From positions 8,715,487 to 8,779,486 of the forward strand of contig NC_049986.1 of the NCBI RefSeq assembly GCF_000003815.2: 64,000 nt of DNA. The letters are read 5' to 3'. Position numbers and translations under genes: made by a program. This DNA is from Branchiostoma floridae (taxonomy: Eukaryota > Chordata > Leptocardii > Amphioxiformes > Branchiostomatidae). The notes below the pieces were generated by a model, which was not told where the DNA came from, searched no databases, and saw nothing but the letters and a program-made list of their open reading frames with translations. Shown in pieces: positions 36,732 to 48,250 of the stretch (positions are counted from its first letter, which is position 1; the number at the start of each line of letters is the position of its first letter).

Positions 36732-38340
36732 ACTATTTGGGTCTTTAGTCTTTAATTTCGGCTGTGATGTGATAGCACCTCACACATACTGTCTCCTATT
36801 TGATATGCACGTACCCTGCCTCCCACAAAGCGCACGGATTAGTTTCTTTTACATGGCAAGTGTTCTCATGAGAAACCATATTTCTTATCAACCTGTTGCT
36901 CCATGACATACACGATATAATCTACGGAAACTCCCCACACAGTATGCTAATCAATGCTAGTACTTCTCAGCAAATGTGCATTTACAAATTTTCGCCATGA
37001 TAGCAAATTCAGGCAAGCCTGACTGAAATTGAACTCGTTAGCATAAGAAACACCTAATGCTTAAAAAGGTTCCATAAGGTTCTAAAAAATATAGATATGA
37101 AATTATAATGATCAACCTATTCCACAAGAAACGTTTTGAAATTGGTCAATACTTTCCATCACAACACATCTCGACTACAAACAACATGTCAACATGCTTG
37201 CTCTTACCATTCGTTATCATGTTGTTTGCTTTTTTCGCCCCAAAACTCTTTGGAATTGCACAAAGTAAAAAGAAAAACCTTTTCGAACTATCGATTAATT
37301 GCTATCACCTTATGATTCATAGAAAAGGAATCCTTAACTATGGTGTTTAGTGCTGCTTGATGGGGCAAATGGAACTTAAATATAATATCGTTAACCAAGA
37401 ATTTTAAAGAATGGCACGAAAACATTATGCAATTGTGGAACATACTAAATCAATAAACGAATCTTGCACATTCCCTTATCAGAAAAAAAGGTGATAAGGA
37501 CAATACATTCCTAAGTTTATTAAAGAACTTAAAAGATCCTCGGAAAGAAATCTCTTATCTCCTCTAAGTTCCAATGGATAGGACCATGGCGGTCCTACAT
37601 GTAACATACAACATTCAATAAAACAGTTATGACTGTATCACACTTGGTAATTTAATGCACCGCTACTCCAGAGTAGGGGCAGCCAGAAAAAAGGATGTAA
37701 ATGCTGTTATTGTTTCTCTATAAGAATGAAAGGGATATAATATTGAGTAAAAACGGCATAGCAAATCTAAGTTATAGCGTTCAGTCAAATTTTAACCGAT
37801 CCAACAATTGCATTGCGTTATCTGGCTCGATATACCGAACGATTTGTTATATATCAAGTTCGGATAGCTGATAAATTGAATTATCAGATTAGCTATGTGC
37901 TTGCGCTATCATTTAGATGATAAAATGCTTCATTACGTTACAGTACGTAATGCTGAACGCTAGATGCCTTGCGCGCATTGGTGAAATAGTTCAATCGGTA
38001 TTATCGGGTCTAAGTTATCCATAATATAGTGGTTAGTTATCCATAATATTTCATGGTGAAGAATGCTTCTCGTAATATTGATCGAATAATAATAATCGTT
38101 AAATGACATTGAAGGTAAAATGTAATTCTTCTAATGGAAGTCACAAATAATATGACCAAAGAATTGTGTAACTATGCGTATATATATTTGTCTCAAGATT
38201 CCGACCCTATGATAAAATATGACTACTTGAATCATTCTTGACCGTTGAACTTTAAAATCTGTCAACAGAAAGTTATGCTGTGGTGATGAAGAAAAAGTTT
38301 TCATTTATACGCCTAAGAGATTGTTTACAGGCTCATAAGA
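36732..38340. other. AT-rich intergenic or UTR-like DNA
   Basis: No module, LINE or strong repeat recognised. If the terminal exon is real, part of this would be 3' UTR. Confidence 0.4.
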
Positions 38341-38353
38341 GAGAGCATGAAAT

Positions 38354-38680
38354 GTGTGTAAAATGATTTCACCTCGACAATGACACTTCTGATGATTCCG
38401 CGTATCTTTGTACAAAATCTCAGAGGCGTACCGTGCACATATTGTATAACTTCAATGTATAAGACACATCAAAGGGCAATACATACAACATATCAGAATG
38501 CAAAATGTTTATAGAATGATTCCACATCGACAATGACAATGAAATTTCTGATGAGTCAGCGTATCTTTGTACAATTCTGCAACATCTCAGAGGCGTACCG
38601 TGCACACATTGTATAACGTCAATGTATAAGATGCATCAAAGGGCAATATGTACACCATAGCCGAATGAAGGATTTTCATT
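38354..38680 (+). repeat. Imperfect tandem duplication, units of about 155-165 bp
   Basis: Two units share CGACAATGACA, GCGTATCTTTGTACAA, CTCAGAGGCGTACCGTGCAC and CATCAAAGGGCAATA, at about 38,360-38,480 and 38,520-38,650. Diverged, non-coding. Confidence 0.8.
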
Positions 38681-39050
38681 TCAAGGTAATTAACGCACAG
38701 GTTTGACATTTCAACTGAAAACTAGTAACTGAATCATTCACAGCAGAACCATATAGGTAATAAATGGTAAACGACAATGATTGTGTCTTTGTTTTATTTG
38801 TCAAGGGCTCTTTGGTTAAGTTATGATAGTTATGTTAGATATATTAATGTACCGTTCCAAGTGCAAGAGATTTACCGGTAGGTCAAACATGTTTGATAAT
38901 ATTGAGTTGAAGTTCAATTAAGCTCAAACTATCAAAAATATCAGAATTATTATTATCATGCATCCATAAAGAAGAAAGGCTAAAAAATCTAAAATGGTAT
39001 GTTTTTATCGATAATGAAATGTGAAAATTCCTTAAGACATGCCTTTTAGT

Positions 39051-39118
39051 CTGTCATGGATTTGAACCTAGAACTTTTTGGTTCCTGTCCGCCTGACGCC
39101 CTGCTATACAAACCAATA
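39051..39118 (-). repeat. tRNA-like sequence (SINE or tRNA pseudogene)
   Basis: On the minus strand a GTATAGCAGGGCGTCAGG segment could be a worn A-box. It is followed 33 bp later by GTTCTAGGTTCAAATCC, a good B-box with part of a T-stem. Acceptor pairing is poor, so a functional tRNA is unlikely. Confidence 0.35.
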
Positions 39119-39144
39119 CTATGAGGTAGCAGTCAGCATATTAA

Positions 39145-40070
39145 AAAGCCCCCCCCCCCTCCCCCAATAAAAATCGCATCGACGGGCTAGTTGTCACAAG
39201 TAGGCATGTATTCTGACAAAAATAACTTCCATAATAGATCAGTTACATAATGTATTCGTCCCATCTCAGTTGAGTTCTCATGAATAGGGTTTTAAAACCC
39301 TTCATCCTTGCACACCCAGTTTCTTCCGCGAAAGCATGAAAATCTTGCCATCAAACAGAATTGCTAAGTATACTATATCTATAACTGGTCAAATCATTTT
39401 AGTGACAATCTGTAGAAAGTATCAAGCCTCACAAGAGAATTGTTGTCAACGCATTTTGCAATATTTATCACAGATAGGTAAGGAAATGACTGTGCCCTAT
39501 TCTTGTCAGAAACGCGTACAAATTTCTGTGGACTTCCAGGCATCGTGCCCCAGTGATTCGTGTGATCGGTCAATGCATGATCAATGAATGGCTTATAACA
39601 AGTAACCAATGTTAAGCTTTTGGGAGTGCATGCCGACCAAAACCTCACATTACATTCGAAGATCACATGGGTCATGTAGTAAAGGTCATGTAGTAAAAAA
39701 ATTGCGACATGAGCATGCTACAAGTGAGCAGGTTGAAGACATCATTTCCACACAGACTGTGAATAGCACTGAGCCAAGCCCTGGTACCGATACATCTAGA
39801 CTACCCCAGCTCACAGTGGGCAAGTACATTAGTAAAAACATAAAATGGGTACCAGATTTACAATTGAATGCTAGGGCCAACTGAAAATTTTCCGTAAAAT
39901 CATGGAAAACTACTTCTTAACCTAGCCCTTCCAACGGCCCTTCCAAACCTCTTCTCAAGACTTAGTCAGACAATGGTACATCCTCGCAGAGTTTTAAACC
40001 TCCATTTTAGGCGAGTGTTACTCTTTGTGGTCCAGTGTAGTTAATCTTAACTCTTCACTCACGATGTTTA
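39145..40070. other. AT-rich non-coding DNA with a C-run
   Basis: A C-rich run of about 20 bases (interrupted once by T) sits at about 39,151-39,173. No genes recognised. The open frames at 39,336-39,884 have no domain similarity. Confidence 0.4.
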
Positions 40071-40084
40071 TCATAGATATAAAA

Positions 40085-40133
40085 AAAATGCCAAAATATA
40101 TCACGAAATGCCAAAATATATCGCAAAATGCCA
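40085..40133 (+). repeat. 19-bp tandem repeat
   Basis: Units of AAATGCCAAAATATATC plus two bases occur head to tail, with a third partial unit ending AAATGCCAAAA. A small AT-rich minisatellite. Confidence 0.75.
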
Positions 40134-41640
40134 AAAAAGTTTAACAAAACGTTAACAAAATGTTTATTGTGGTAATAACACATCAGGCATAAATTAAGCT
40201 AATGAAGAATTCAAATGCTACCGGGAAAATACCGCATGGCGATCTGTAAATTTTCTAGCATATTCCCACACTCACGTTACAAAGTCTATCCGTACTTAAA
40301 GACAAAGTTACCCATACATATAAAGGGTAAAAGTTTCTCTATTTATTTTCGGGGGGTAAAAGTCCACTACAGTCCTTTAATTGTAAAAATCAAAACATAA
40401 AGTTCATTTTTTTCTGGTTGTCATCGGTGATAAGATGATGGCAGAAAACAAGGTTTTGTTTTGATGTGGTACACAGGTTTTTATATCTTTTATGTATGTG
40501 ATATGGGCCAAGTGCCTGAAATAAAGTTGAAATTAAATGAAATTATTGGATGAGCACCGGCAAATCGCCGGGCTACTTTTTCCGACAATAACCCTACAAC
40601 ACACCAAGGCACAGCTTTTTCAAAAGCACTTATTTGTTTAGTTCTGGATGGAAAATCAGTCATGGCTGTGGTGTTACCTTGTTCAATGCCAAATCGCATT
40701 GACTTTTTACTACAATGCATTACAGAATGTATTGAATAATTCAACTTCGGGTTTTAGAGTCTAAATTAACTAAATGACGAAGGGAAACTTTTCCTGCAGA
40801 AAAATTGCGTCGGGCTTATGATACAGGTAAAAACTACGCCTTTGAAAGTGTTTGCTAACTGAGGAGGGGTCATAGACGTGACATACTTTTCCTCAGACAC
40901 AATTTTCATAATTCACTTAGGTAGTATACAATTTAAAATGTGCAGTTCTTATGTATGTCATAAAATAGGCTTGACGCACTTTTTCTCAAACACAAGTTTG
41001 CCTTCTTCAGAATGCAATTCAAAGAGCACGTAAATCTGTCATTTACTTGACGCACTTTTCCTCCGAAAAGCTTGCCTTTCTCAGTGGGTTAGTATACACT
41101 TTAACAGGCGCTGTTCTAAAGTGTGACATATGTTTGACATACTACTCGAACAGCATTTACTACTTGAACAAAGGCAACCATGAATTGTTTCAGTGGAATA
41201 GGACTTCAAGTCTATCTGTAACTGTCTCATAATAGCGCTGCGTAGATTTAATGTTACTACACATGCAAATATCATAAGACAAATCCGTACACAAGAAGAC
41301 ACCAGTAATAATGCTGGGCTCAAGAAAGAACTCCACCTTGCTGTGATGGCATGTTGTTGAGTTTAGATAGTGACAGACCTATTGAACTGCTTTAATGTGC
41401 AGAAAAGAGAGGTTTTCCACTAATAAGACGACCCAAGAGCTGACAACCAAAGTCAAATAAAGCGACTGGTGTTGTTGTTTGTAAACTGCCAATATATTAG
41501 TGAACACATTCGACATGGAACGAGCTATAAAATATAGAATAGACATATAAAACATTGTAAATAATGAACAAGGAAATGTTGAAGATTTTCTGAGTAGCAA
41601 GACCCAAGTTATAGCAAACAGCCATTATCAAAGTCAAAAG
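40134..41640. other. AT-rich non-coding DNA
   Basis: No module, LINE or strong repeat recognised. TGACGCACTTTT...CTC...TTGCCTTTCT phrases occur twice at about 40,973 and 41,047, a weak local duplication. Confidence 0.4.
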
Positions 41641-41839
41641 AACACCTGGTGTTGATGTGAAGATGCAGGAAACGCCTCAGCAAAATGTCATATATTTCAT
41701 CTCTAAATCCCCAATCACAGGACCAGATTTTACTCTTCATCTCTCACATACATCAGCTACATAGCAACAAATTATACCAGGACGGCGTTGTTCAGCTTCT
41801 TCAGACATAGGAAAACTACCCTGTTATTTTGCTGTGTAT

Positions 41840-42135
41840 AGCATGGATATGTGATTGTGTTATCCAACTGAAGGCAACACTGCCTTTCTTTGAAAAGGGT
41901 GACTTTTCTTCATTAATCATAGAAATTACGTTTCACATTACATACTTTCACTTCATTATGTACATCTCTGTCTAAGCTACCTAAATATCATAGATATCCG
42001 GCGTTCAAATATTCTACTTGGAAGATTTTGACAAAAATTATCCTGCAGTTCCAGAGCAAGCTGTCATGGGACCAAACCATTCCTTACACCAAAACCTCTC
42101 TGCCACCAAAAAATTAAGATCATAGCATGTTCAGG
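41840..42135 (-). repeat. Dispersed repeat copy on the minus strand
   Basis: On the minus strand it reads CTGAACATGCTATGATCTTA, TTTTTTGGTGGCAGAGAGG, TTTGGTCCCATGACAGCTTG and CTCTGGAACTGCAGG, the same order as in the plus-strand copies at 23,320-23,420 and 49,950-50,050. Confidence 0.65.
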
Positions 42136-43084
42136 TCAGAAATACAAAATATGGGTGTTTTGCTGCAGCACTCAGGTCAAATAGTTTTATAAAAAGAAGA
42201 CCCACAATGCACAACTTTGCACATTAAGTGGTAGACGCTGGATGAGGCTTTTAGTTGCTCTATTCCTCTGTTATTTTACTCTGATGAGCTGGCTCTATGT
42301 AGCAGTAAGTATACAGCTCACGGAACCACTGCCATTCCATGTTTACATAAACAAGAGCCAGAATTCACAATGTATCCTGAAATATGTACTTCACAAGTTA
42401 GTTCTGCCTTGTGCTGATAATTTTGATCAAACACTTTCTGCATCATCCGAGCCAAAATTGTGCTCGTGTGTTGTCTTGGGGACGGAACATTGGTTAGGTA
42501 CATGAGAAAAGAGCATTGCAATTCAGTCACATTCCATTACAAACTGTTGGCTCACAATCAGTGCTATATCTTCTTGCGAACATAATCAAAGTGGCGACAT
42601 TACACTTGCATACCTAAATATCGCAAGGTAAGTGTCATGGAGGTTATTTGGTGTTGCTTATTAACGTCTTCAAAATGTTTCTTTGTCATTGAGAAATATA
42701 ACAGGTGGAGCAAACGAAGCCATGAAACCTGTAGTAACACAGTACAATATATGACTAAGAAAACAAATGTTTGTCTTCACGGTAGCCCTAGTTAAAACCC
42801 ACCCAACCCTAGCCTTTTTGGCCGACCAATAGCACCGGTGTAGGACATAAAAAATTCAATCTGCCATCAGAGTGATGAAAATGTTGTAGCATTGTTTCCT
42901 AAATTCTATTGAAATGAGCAATTAGAATCTGTAAAAATTATAATATGGTGTTGAGAACTGTGTCCTGATGTATTTCAGTTTTACATTGTTAAACATCGCC
43001 ATAGCCGAGAATCCATACCGAAATACCATGCTTTTTGCAGAGCTATACTCGGAAACAACATTTTGTTTCATAGGCCTTACCTAC

Positions 43085-43940
43085 TGAGCAGGAACGTGGA
43101 TGGAAAGAAATGGCAAGGCGATTCCTGGGCGTCGGTCAACTGCTTGGCGGCTCGCAACCTTTTAAAGATGTCTCCCTGCCCGATTCCTTGGTGATTCTCT
43201 GATTCCTGGACGTCAACAGCCTGGCCAAGTTCTGGGCAGCTCCCTAGCCTACTCCTGATCAGCTTGTTGTCCATTCCTCTGTGGCTTCCTGTATGAGTCC
43301 TAAGTAAATAGCTAAGCACTTTCTGGGCGGGAGGTTCTTAGGAGACACCACTGTAGGTTCCTGGGTGGCTCCCTGACCGACTCCGGTGGGGCTCCCCGGC
43401 CGACATTTGGGCGGCTCCCTGGGTGATTCTTCGGCAATGCCACGGTCCATTTCTCTCGGTGGCTTCTGTAAGATACCTCGGTGTGTATCCGTGGCTAACT
43501 TCTGGGCAGGTTTTACACTTTTCTCTGTCCTGCTGCGGGGAGACACACTGGTCGGTTTCTAGGTAGGTTAAGAGTTGCTCTCTGAGCTGCTTCATGGACG
43601 ATTTCTGGCTGGGCGATTTTGCGGTAGTCATCTGGGTGGATGATGATCGGCTCCTGGGTGGTTTCCAGGCTGATGTGTAGATTTCTGGGCGGTTTTGGTT
43701 GGTTATTGGGGGATCTCGGTGCAGTTCCGGCATTTTTCCCCGGCTTGTTCCCGGGTGACTCCATTATCAACCCTTGTTGTGGTTAACGGCTGGATTTTTC
43801 GGCGGCTCTCAGGACGACGAGCTTGGTGGCTGACGCTACTCTCTGCCCGACTCTTCTGCTGGTTTGACCCTTTGTAAGCTCCCTGTGTTGGGCGGCCGGA
43901 TTGGTTACTGAACTTACTGTTAACTGCGCGGTTCACTTGC
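43085..43940 (-). repeat. Degenerate GC-rich minisatellite, left arm
   Basis: Imperfect units of about 20-35 bp built around TCCTGGGTGGCTCC-like words (minus strand: GGAGCCACCCAGGA-like) fill this stretch. They give spurious proline/arginine-rich open frames. Placed just inside the putative first intron of the minus-strand signal-peptide exon. Equivalent sequence lies at about 47,040-47,560 on the other arm. Confidence 0.7.
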
Positions 43941-44188
43941 CCATGGGTGACGCATTTGGTTGCTCGGCCGCACTGGACAACTTAATTTATTGCTGAGATT
44001 TATTTCAGACAGAAAATGGGTTTTTCGCTACCCCTGCTAATCAAAATGTCTTTATCATGTTACGTGACATAAAAATATGTTTAAGTATCCCACCACAGTA
44101 ACATAATGTGCAAATTTTATTGTGCATTTTATAGAAACTTGGGCGCCAATCCTTGCTACACACAGAAATCATTGATAGCCACACCTAC

Positions 44189-44255
44189 CCTGCACACTTG
44201 TCCCACCGCTCGAGGCGAACAGCAGATGGGCCGAGACCAACACAGTCCACTTCAT
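44189..44255 (-). CDS. Signal-peptide first exon, minus strand
   Basis: On the minus strand an ATG at 44,255 opens MKWTVLVSAHLLFASSGG followed by TSVQ, then a donor GTAGGT in phase 1. A hydrophobic core after a short charged start is a standard secretory signal. Upstream on the same strand are CTCACAG, a conserved TTATCATTGACGGGTGG and a TATA-like TTTATATAC at 44,337-44,329. It is the mirror paralogue of the exon at 46,663. Later exons were not found. Confidence 0.65.
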
Positions 44256-44774
44256 GCTTGTCGCTGTGAGAACATAAAAAGGTACCACCCGTCAATGATA
44301 AAACGGCGTCACATAGGATGCAAAGTGTGTATATAAAAAGTTGGAACTAATGCTGTCCATGCAGAAGTTAGATAATCTAACAAAGATGGAATTTGACCGA
44401 TAGAATGACAAAGGCAATGCCTATATAAACCTCGCTAGTGAAAAAAATTGCACAATTCTTCCCCAAACGGTCTCTGTAAGAATGTCGTGAAAGTAGGTAC
44501 GATTTTGGTTGCGCCGTGCAATCTGAAGCAGGTTTAGTTCAGCGGCGCCCCAATAATACTCTTCACAACTCACAGAAGACGATGTAAAGTCGTCGAGATG
44601 TGGTCGCACCGGCGTGTCAGGTACGGATTGTGTTGTCGCCTCGCATCTGAACTGCAATAGATTTTTGGTGCGTCACGAGATCACCTCTCTACCAATCACC
44701 GTAGTCCAGCTGGTTGTTCCTATTGCCACGAGTACGGAAATCGGGAAGCCAGACGTTCTCGTGACGATTACGCT

Positions 44775-45014
44775 ATGGCAATGGTTGAACTGAACTCTGC
44801 AGGTGTCTTTTACCTCGGACGCACTCGTTTATTGTTAGTAAATAACAACCCAGGCGCAGACCGACATCATATCTTTATCCTATCTATCTTCGATCAGGGA
44901 GGTTTTGCGACTTTCTTGCATCATGTGAATACATTTCTTATGAAATACCACAAAAGGAGCAAGAGTGTTAGAATAAAAATTAGCGCGCATCCTTTAAGTC
45001 TACAAAACATGTAG
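44775..45014 (+). other. Open frame conserved on both palindrome arms (function unknown)
   Basis: A 79-codon frame, MAMVELNSAGVFYLGRTR and IFILSIFDQGGFATFLHHVN, has a close counterpart on the minus strand at about 46,153-45,912. Both point towards the centre of the palindrome. No family is recognised. Conservation may simply reflect arm identity. Confidence 0.3.
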
Positions 45015-45183
45015 CATTTAAAGTAACAAGAGTGGTTTCTAATATTTTCAACGATATTGCATTTGATCCCTGTATTGACGCTCCGGTACAGTATTTGTTT
45101 TTAGTCTTGGCTTTGCTCCTGAAATAGTGACAAAGTGACAGGAGATCGTCCATCTCGGCCATGAAAATCAATAACCAAAACAT
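44980..45183 (-). other. Open frame conserved on both palindrome arms, outward-pointing
   Basis: A 67-codon frame starting MFWLLIFMAEMDDLLSLC is mirrored by the plus-strand frame at 45,743-45,988 and points outward, towards the signal-peptide exons. It overlaps the opposite-strand frame above at its left end. No known domain. Confidence 0.3.
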
Positions 45184-45413
45184 TTGATAACGCAGATTTG
45201 GGTGGAGTTATTGCTTTTGCATATTTTTGCAACATTCCTTGTTTTGACGGACTTCAACGAAACGTCAATATAATAGCTTATTGATGGTATCATGGAAGGT
45301 TCGAGACAGACAAATCACCACTACGTCTGCAACAATTGATTGTTCCGTATTTTGACAACTTTGGCTTCAATAACAGACGAAAGAACAACGTCAAGTAGAT
45401 GTCCATGGATGGT

Positions 45414-45507
45414 ATCATTGAGGATTGTACTCAGGATGATACGGCAGTTATATGACGTAGAATCTTTAGCGCGGGCACATTTGACCACCCTTCTACATAG
45501 GGTTAAA
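45414..45507. other. Spacer at the centre of the palindrome
   Basis: About 95 bp with no obvious self-complementarity, between arms that pair up to ACAACGTCAAGTAGATGTCC on the left and its diverged complement at about 45,514-45,542 on the right. Confidence 0.6.
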
Positions 45508-45742
45508 TAATACCAACTATGGAACATATACTTGATGTTGTTTTTTCGTCTGTTATTAAAGCCAAAGTTGTCAAAACACGGAACAATCAATTGTTGCAGA
45601 CGTAGTGGTGATTTGTCTGTCTCGAACCTTCCATGATAACATCTATAAGCTATTATATTGACGTTTCGTTGTAGTCAGTGAAAACAAGGAATGTTGCAAA
45701 AATATGCAAAAGTAATAACTCCACCCAAATCTGCCTTATTAA

Positions 45743-45988
45743 ATGTTTTGGTTATTGATTTTCATGGCCGAGATGGACGATCTCCTGTCACTTTGTCACT
45801 ATTTCAGGAGCAAAGCTAAGACTGAAAACAAATACTGTACCGGAGCGTCAATACAGGGATCAAATGCAATATCTTTGAAAATATTAGAAACCACTCTTGT
45901 TACATTAAATGCTACATGTTGTGTACAATTAAATGATACGCGCTGTTCTTTATTCCAACACACTTATTTCTTTTGTAGTATTTCATAA
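45743..45988 (+). other. Open frame conserved on both palindrome arms, outward-pointing (right copy)
   Basis: An 81-codon frame starting MFWLLIFMAEMDDLLSLC, the counterpart of 45,183-44,980. The two differ by scattered substitutions and by their C-terminal ends. Unknown function; possibly untranslated promoter sequence. Confidence 0.3.
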
Positions 45989-46580
45989 GAAATGTATTCA
46001 CATGATGCAAGAAAGTCGCAAAACCTCCCTGATCGAAGATAGATAGGATAAAGATATGATGTCGGTCTGCGTCTGGGTTGTTGTTTACTAACAATAAACG
46101 AGTGCGTCTGAGGTAAAAGACACCTGCATAGATCGGTTCAACCATTGCCATGGCGTAATCGTCACGAGAACGTCTAGCTTTCCGATTTCCGTACTCGTGG
46201 CAATGACAACAACCAGCTGGACTACGGTGATTCGTAGAGAGGTGATCTCGTGATGCTCCGAAAATACGGACCAATGGGAGCAGCTCAGCTTTGAGGCGAC
46301 AACACAGTCTGTACCTGACAGGCTGGCGCATTTCGACGTCGTCTCTTGACGACTTCACATCGTGTTTTCTGAGTTGTGTGAAGAATTGTTGGGGCGCCGC
46401 GGAACTGACACTGGCTCAGATCGCCGCCCAAAAGTTTCATCTACTTCAAAGACACCGCCTACGGTAAGAAACGTGCCCATTCTATCTGACTGGTGAGGTT
46501 AATATGGTCCTTTTAAAAACATTTTTAATGACAATTTACCTTATGAGTGGAAAACAGTAGCTCTAACAAATTTTTTTATG

Positions 46581-46587
46581 TATATAT
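46581..46587 (+). promoter_or_regulatory. TATA-like element upstream of the right signal-peptide exon
   Basis: TATATAT about 80 bp before the ATG at 46,663, in the segment TTTTTTTATGTATATATTTT. The left arm keeps a TATA-like element at the same distance from its ATG (44,329-44,337, minus strand). Conservation in both arms supports a promoter, but a CTCACAG acceptor just before the ATG leaves open a spliced 5' UTR. Confidence 0.4.
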
Positions 46588-46662
46588 TTTACATCCAGTA
46601 TGGCACCGTGTTATCATTGACAGGTGGGTCTTTGTTTCTGTTCTCACAGCGACGTCAGAAGC

Positions 46663-46729
46663 ATGGAGTGGACTGTGTTGGTCTCGGCTCTTCTGCTGTT
46701 CGCCTCGATCGGCTGGACAAGTGCACAGG
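46663..46729 (+). CDS. Signal-peptide first exon, plus strand
   Basis: An ATG opens MEWTVLVSALLLFASIGW followed by TSAQ, then donor GTAGGT in phase 1. A clear secretory signal with likely cleavage after TSA. Paralogue of the minus-strand exon at 44,255 and divergent from it. The phase-1 donor matches the exon grammar of shuffled extracellular genes. No downstream exon was recognised before the window end, so the gene may be long, silent or broken. Confidence 0.7.
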
Positions 46730-46789
46730 GTAGGTGTGAATATGATATCAATGATTTTTGTGTGTAGCAAGGATTGGACCCCAAGTTTC

Positions 46790-48250
46790 TATAACCTGCA
46801 CAGTACAATGTGCACAATATTTTACCGTGGAAGGATACTGAAAAATATTTTGTAGACCAGATTGATGTCTCAAAGCATAACATACACATTTAATCAGCAG
46901 GGTTAGCGACAAACCCATGTTTTGTCTGAAAAAGAAAAATCTTAGCAATAGATTTAGTCGTCCAGTGCATGCAGCCGGGCCACCAAATGCGTCGCTCATG
47001 GGCCAGTGATCCACGCAGGTATATGTAAGTTCAGTAATCAATCCGGTCTCCTGACCCAGGAGGCTTACAAAGGCTCGAGCCAGCAGAAACATTTAAATCC
47101 AAGAGCCCGGCCAGGGAGTAGCGTCAGCCACGAAGGTCGTTGTCCGGAGAGCCGTCAAGTAAGCCAGCCAAGAAGCACCCCCAAGCGCTGGTAATGGAGT
47201 CACCAGGGAACAAGTCGGGGAGAAATGCCGAAACTGCACCGAGATCCACCCAATAACCTACCGAAACCGTCCAGAAATCTAGACATCAGCCAGGAAACCT
47301 CTCAGGAGCCGGTCATCATCCACCCAGATGACTACCCAAAAATCGTCCATGAAGCAGCTCAGAGAGCAACTCTAAACCTGCCTAGAAACCGACCGGTGTG
47401 TGTCCCCGCAACAGGGCAGAGAGCAGTGTAAAAACTTCCCTGAGGTTGGCCACGAAGACACACCGATGTAATGTACAGAAACCAAAGAAAGAACGCTCCT
47501 TAATTGGCGAGGCAGCCGCTCAAGAGCCACACGCAGAACTTGGCCAGGCTGTTGCTATCCAGAGTTGCTATAACCTGCATGACTTGATTACATTTAGTTT
47601 ACTGTGGTAGGATACTGAAAAAAATTATTAGGCTAGATTGATGTCACAAAAAAAGTACCGTTCAGCATGATTAGCGACGGACCAAAATGTCTTAATAGAT
47701 TAAGTAGTCTAGTGCAGATTATCCACCTGACAGATAACCGCAAGTCCCAAAACCAATCCGACCGCCTGAACCAGTTAGCCAGCAGAGCCGTACGCGTATA
47801 CGAATCCAGGAGCCGACAAGAGAGCAGGGTCAGGCCCCAAACTCGTCTTTAATAATACGGGAAGCCGTTAAGGAAGCTACTCAAGAACTACCATCCAGGG
47901 ATTGGCACTGGAGCCCGCAAAACAATCATCTTGGTAACCTGCAACTGCCCATGTAATAACCGCCCAAGAACACTACAGATGTCTACAAATCTTCCAAGGA
48001 GCCACTCAAGAGCAGCCCACGTGTAATCCAGGAGCCCACGAGCAGCTTATACGACCACCCCTGCCCCCCAAAAAACGCACGCCCATAGATAAGCCGTGAA
48101 GCAGCAGGCAAACTGTCCAGAGAGCCACCACAAAACTGCCTAGAAACCGTCAGGGTGTTTCCATGACACCGCACAGGCATCAGCCACGGAGCCACCGAGG
48201 AATCATGCAGCAGCCATCAGAGAACATCACATAAACCGGCTATAGAGCCG
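46790..48250 (+). repeat. Tandem units of about 785 bp with minisatellite content
   Basis: ATAACCTGCA ... GATACTGAAAAA ... AGATTGATGTC ... GATTAGCGAC ... CAATCCG occurs from about 46,790 and again from about 47,570. Each unit continues into GAGCCACC/CCAGGAGCC-type minisatellite sequence. The second unit (to about 48,250) has no counterpart on the left arm. Confidence 0.7.

Larger units (their letters stand above)
43080..45413. repeat. Large inverted repeat, left arm
   Basis: Reverse complement of 45,508 to about 47,560, with centre near 45,460. Anchor pairs: 45,183 with 45,743 (start of a MFWLLIFMAEMDDLL frame on both arms), 44,775 with about 46,153 (MAMVE frame), and 44,255 with 46,663 (ATG of the signal-peptide exons). 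Their coordinate sums agree within about 10, so the arms are collinear. A weaker match (KAxLTCEVxIS reading) at about 42,400 pairs with 48,730, so the ancestral palindrome may have been longer. Confidence 0.88.
45508..47560. repeat. Large inverted repeat, right arm
   Basis: Mirror of 43,080-45,413. Near the centre the arms are very similar; further out they differ by indels, and the minisatellite part is shorter here (about 560 bp against 850 bp). Confidence 0.88.

Noticed and set aside
43259-43770. Proline/arginine-rich open frames on the minus strand
   Set aside because: They fall inside the degenerate minisatellite, shift frame between units and have no conserved counterpart in frame on the other arm.
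46663-46729. First exon of an amphioxus VCBP or other named immune gene
   Set aside because: A signal peptide alone cannot identify a family, and no V-type, chitin-binding or other exon was found downstream.
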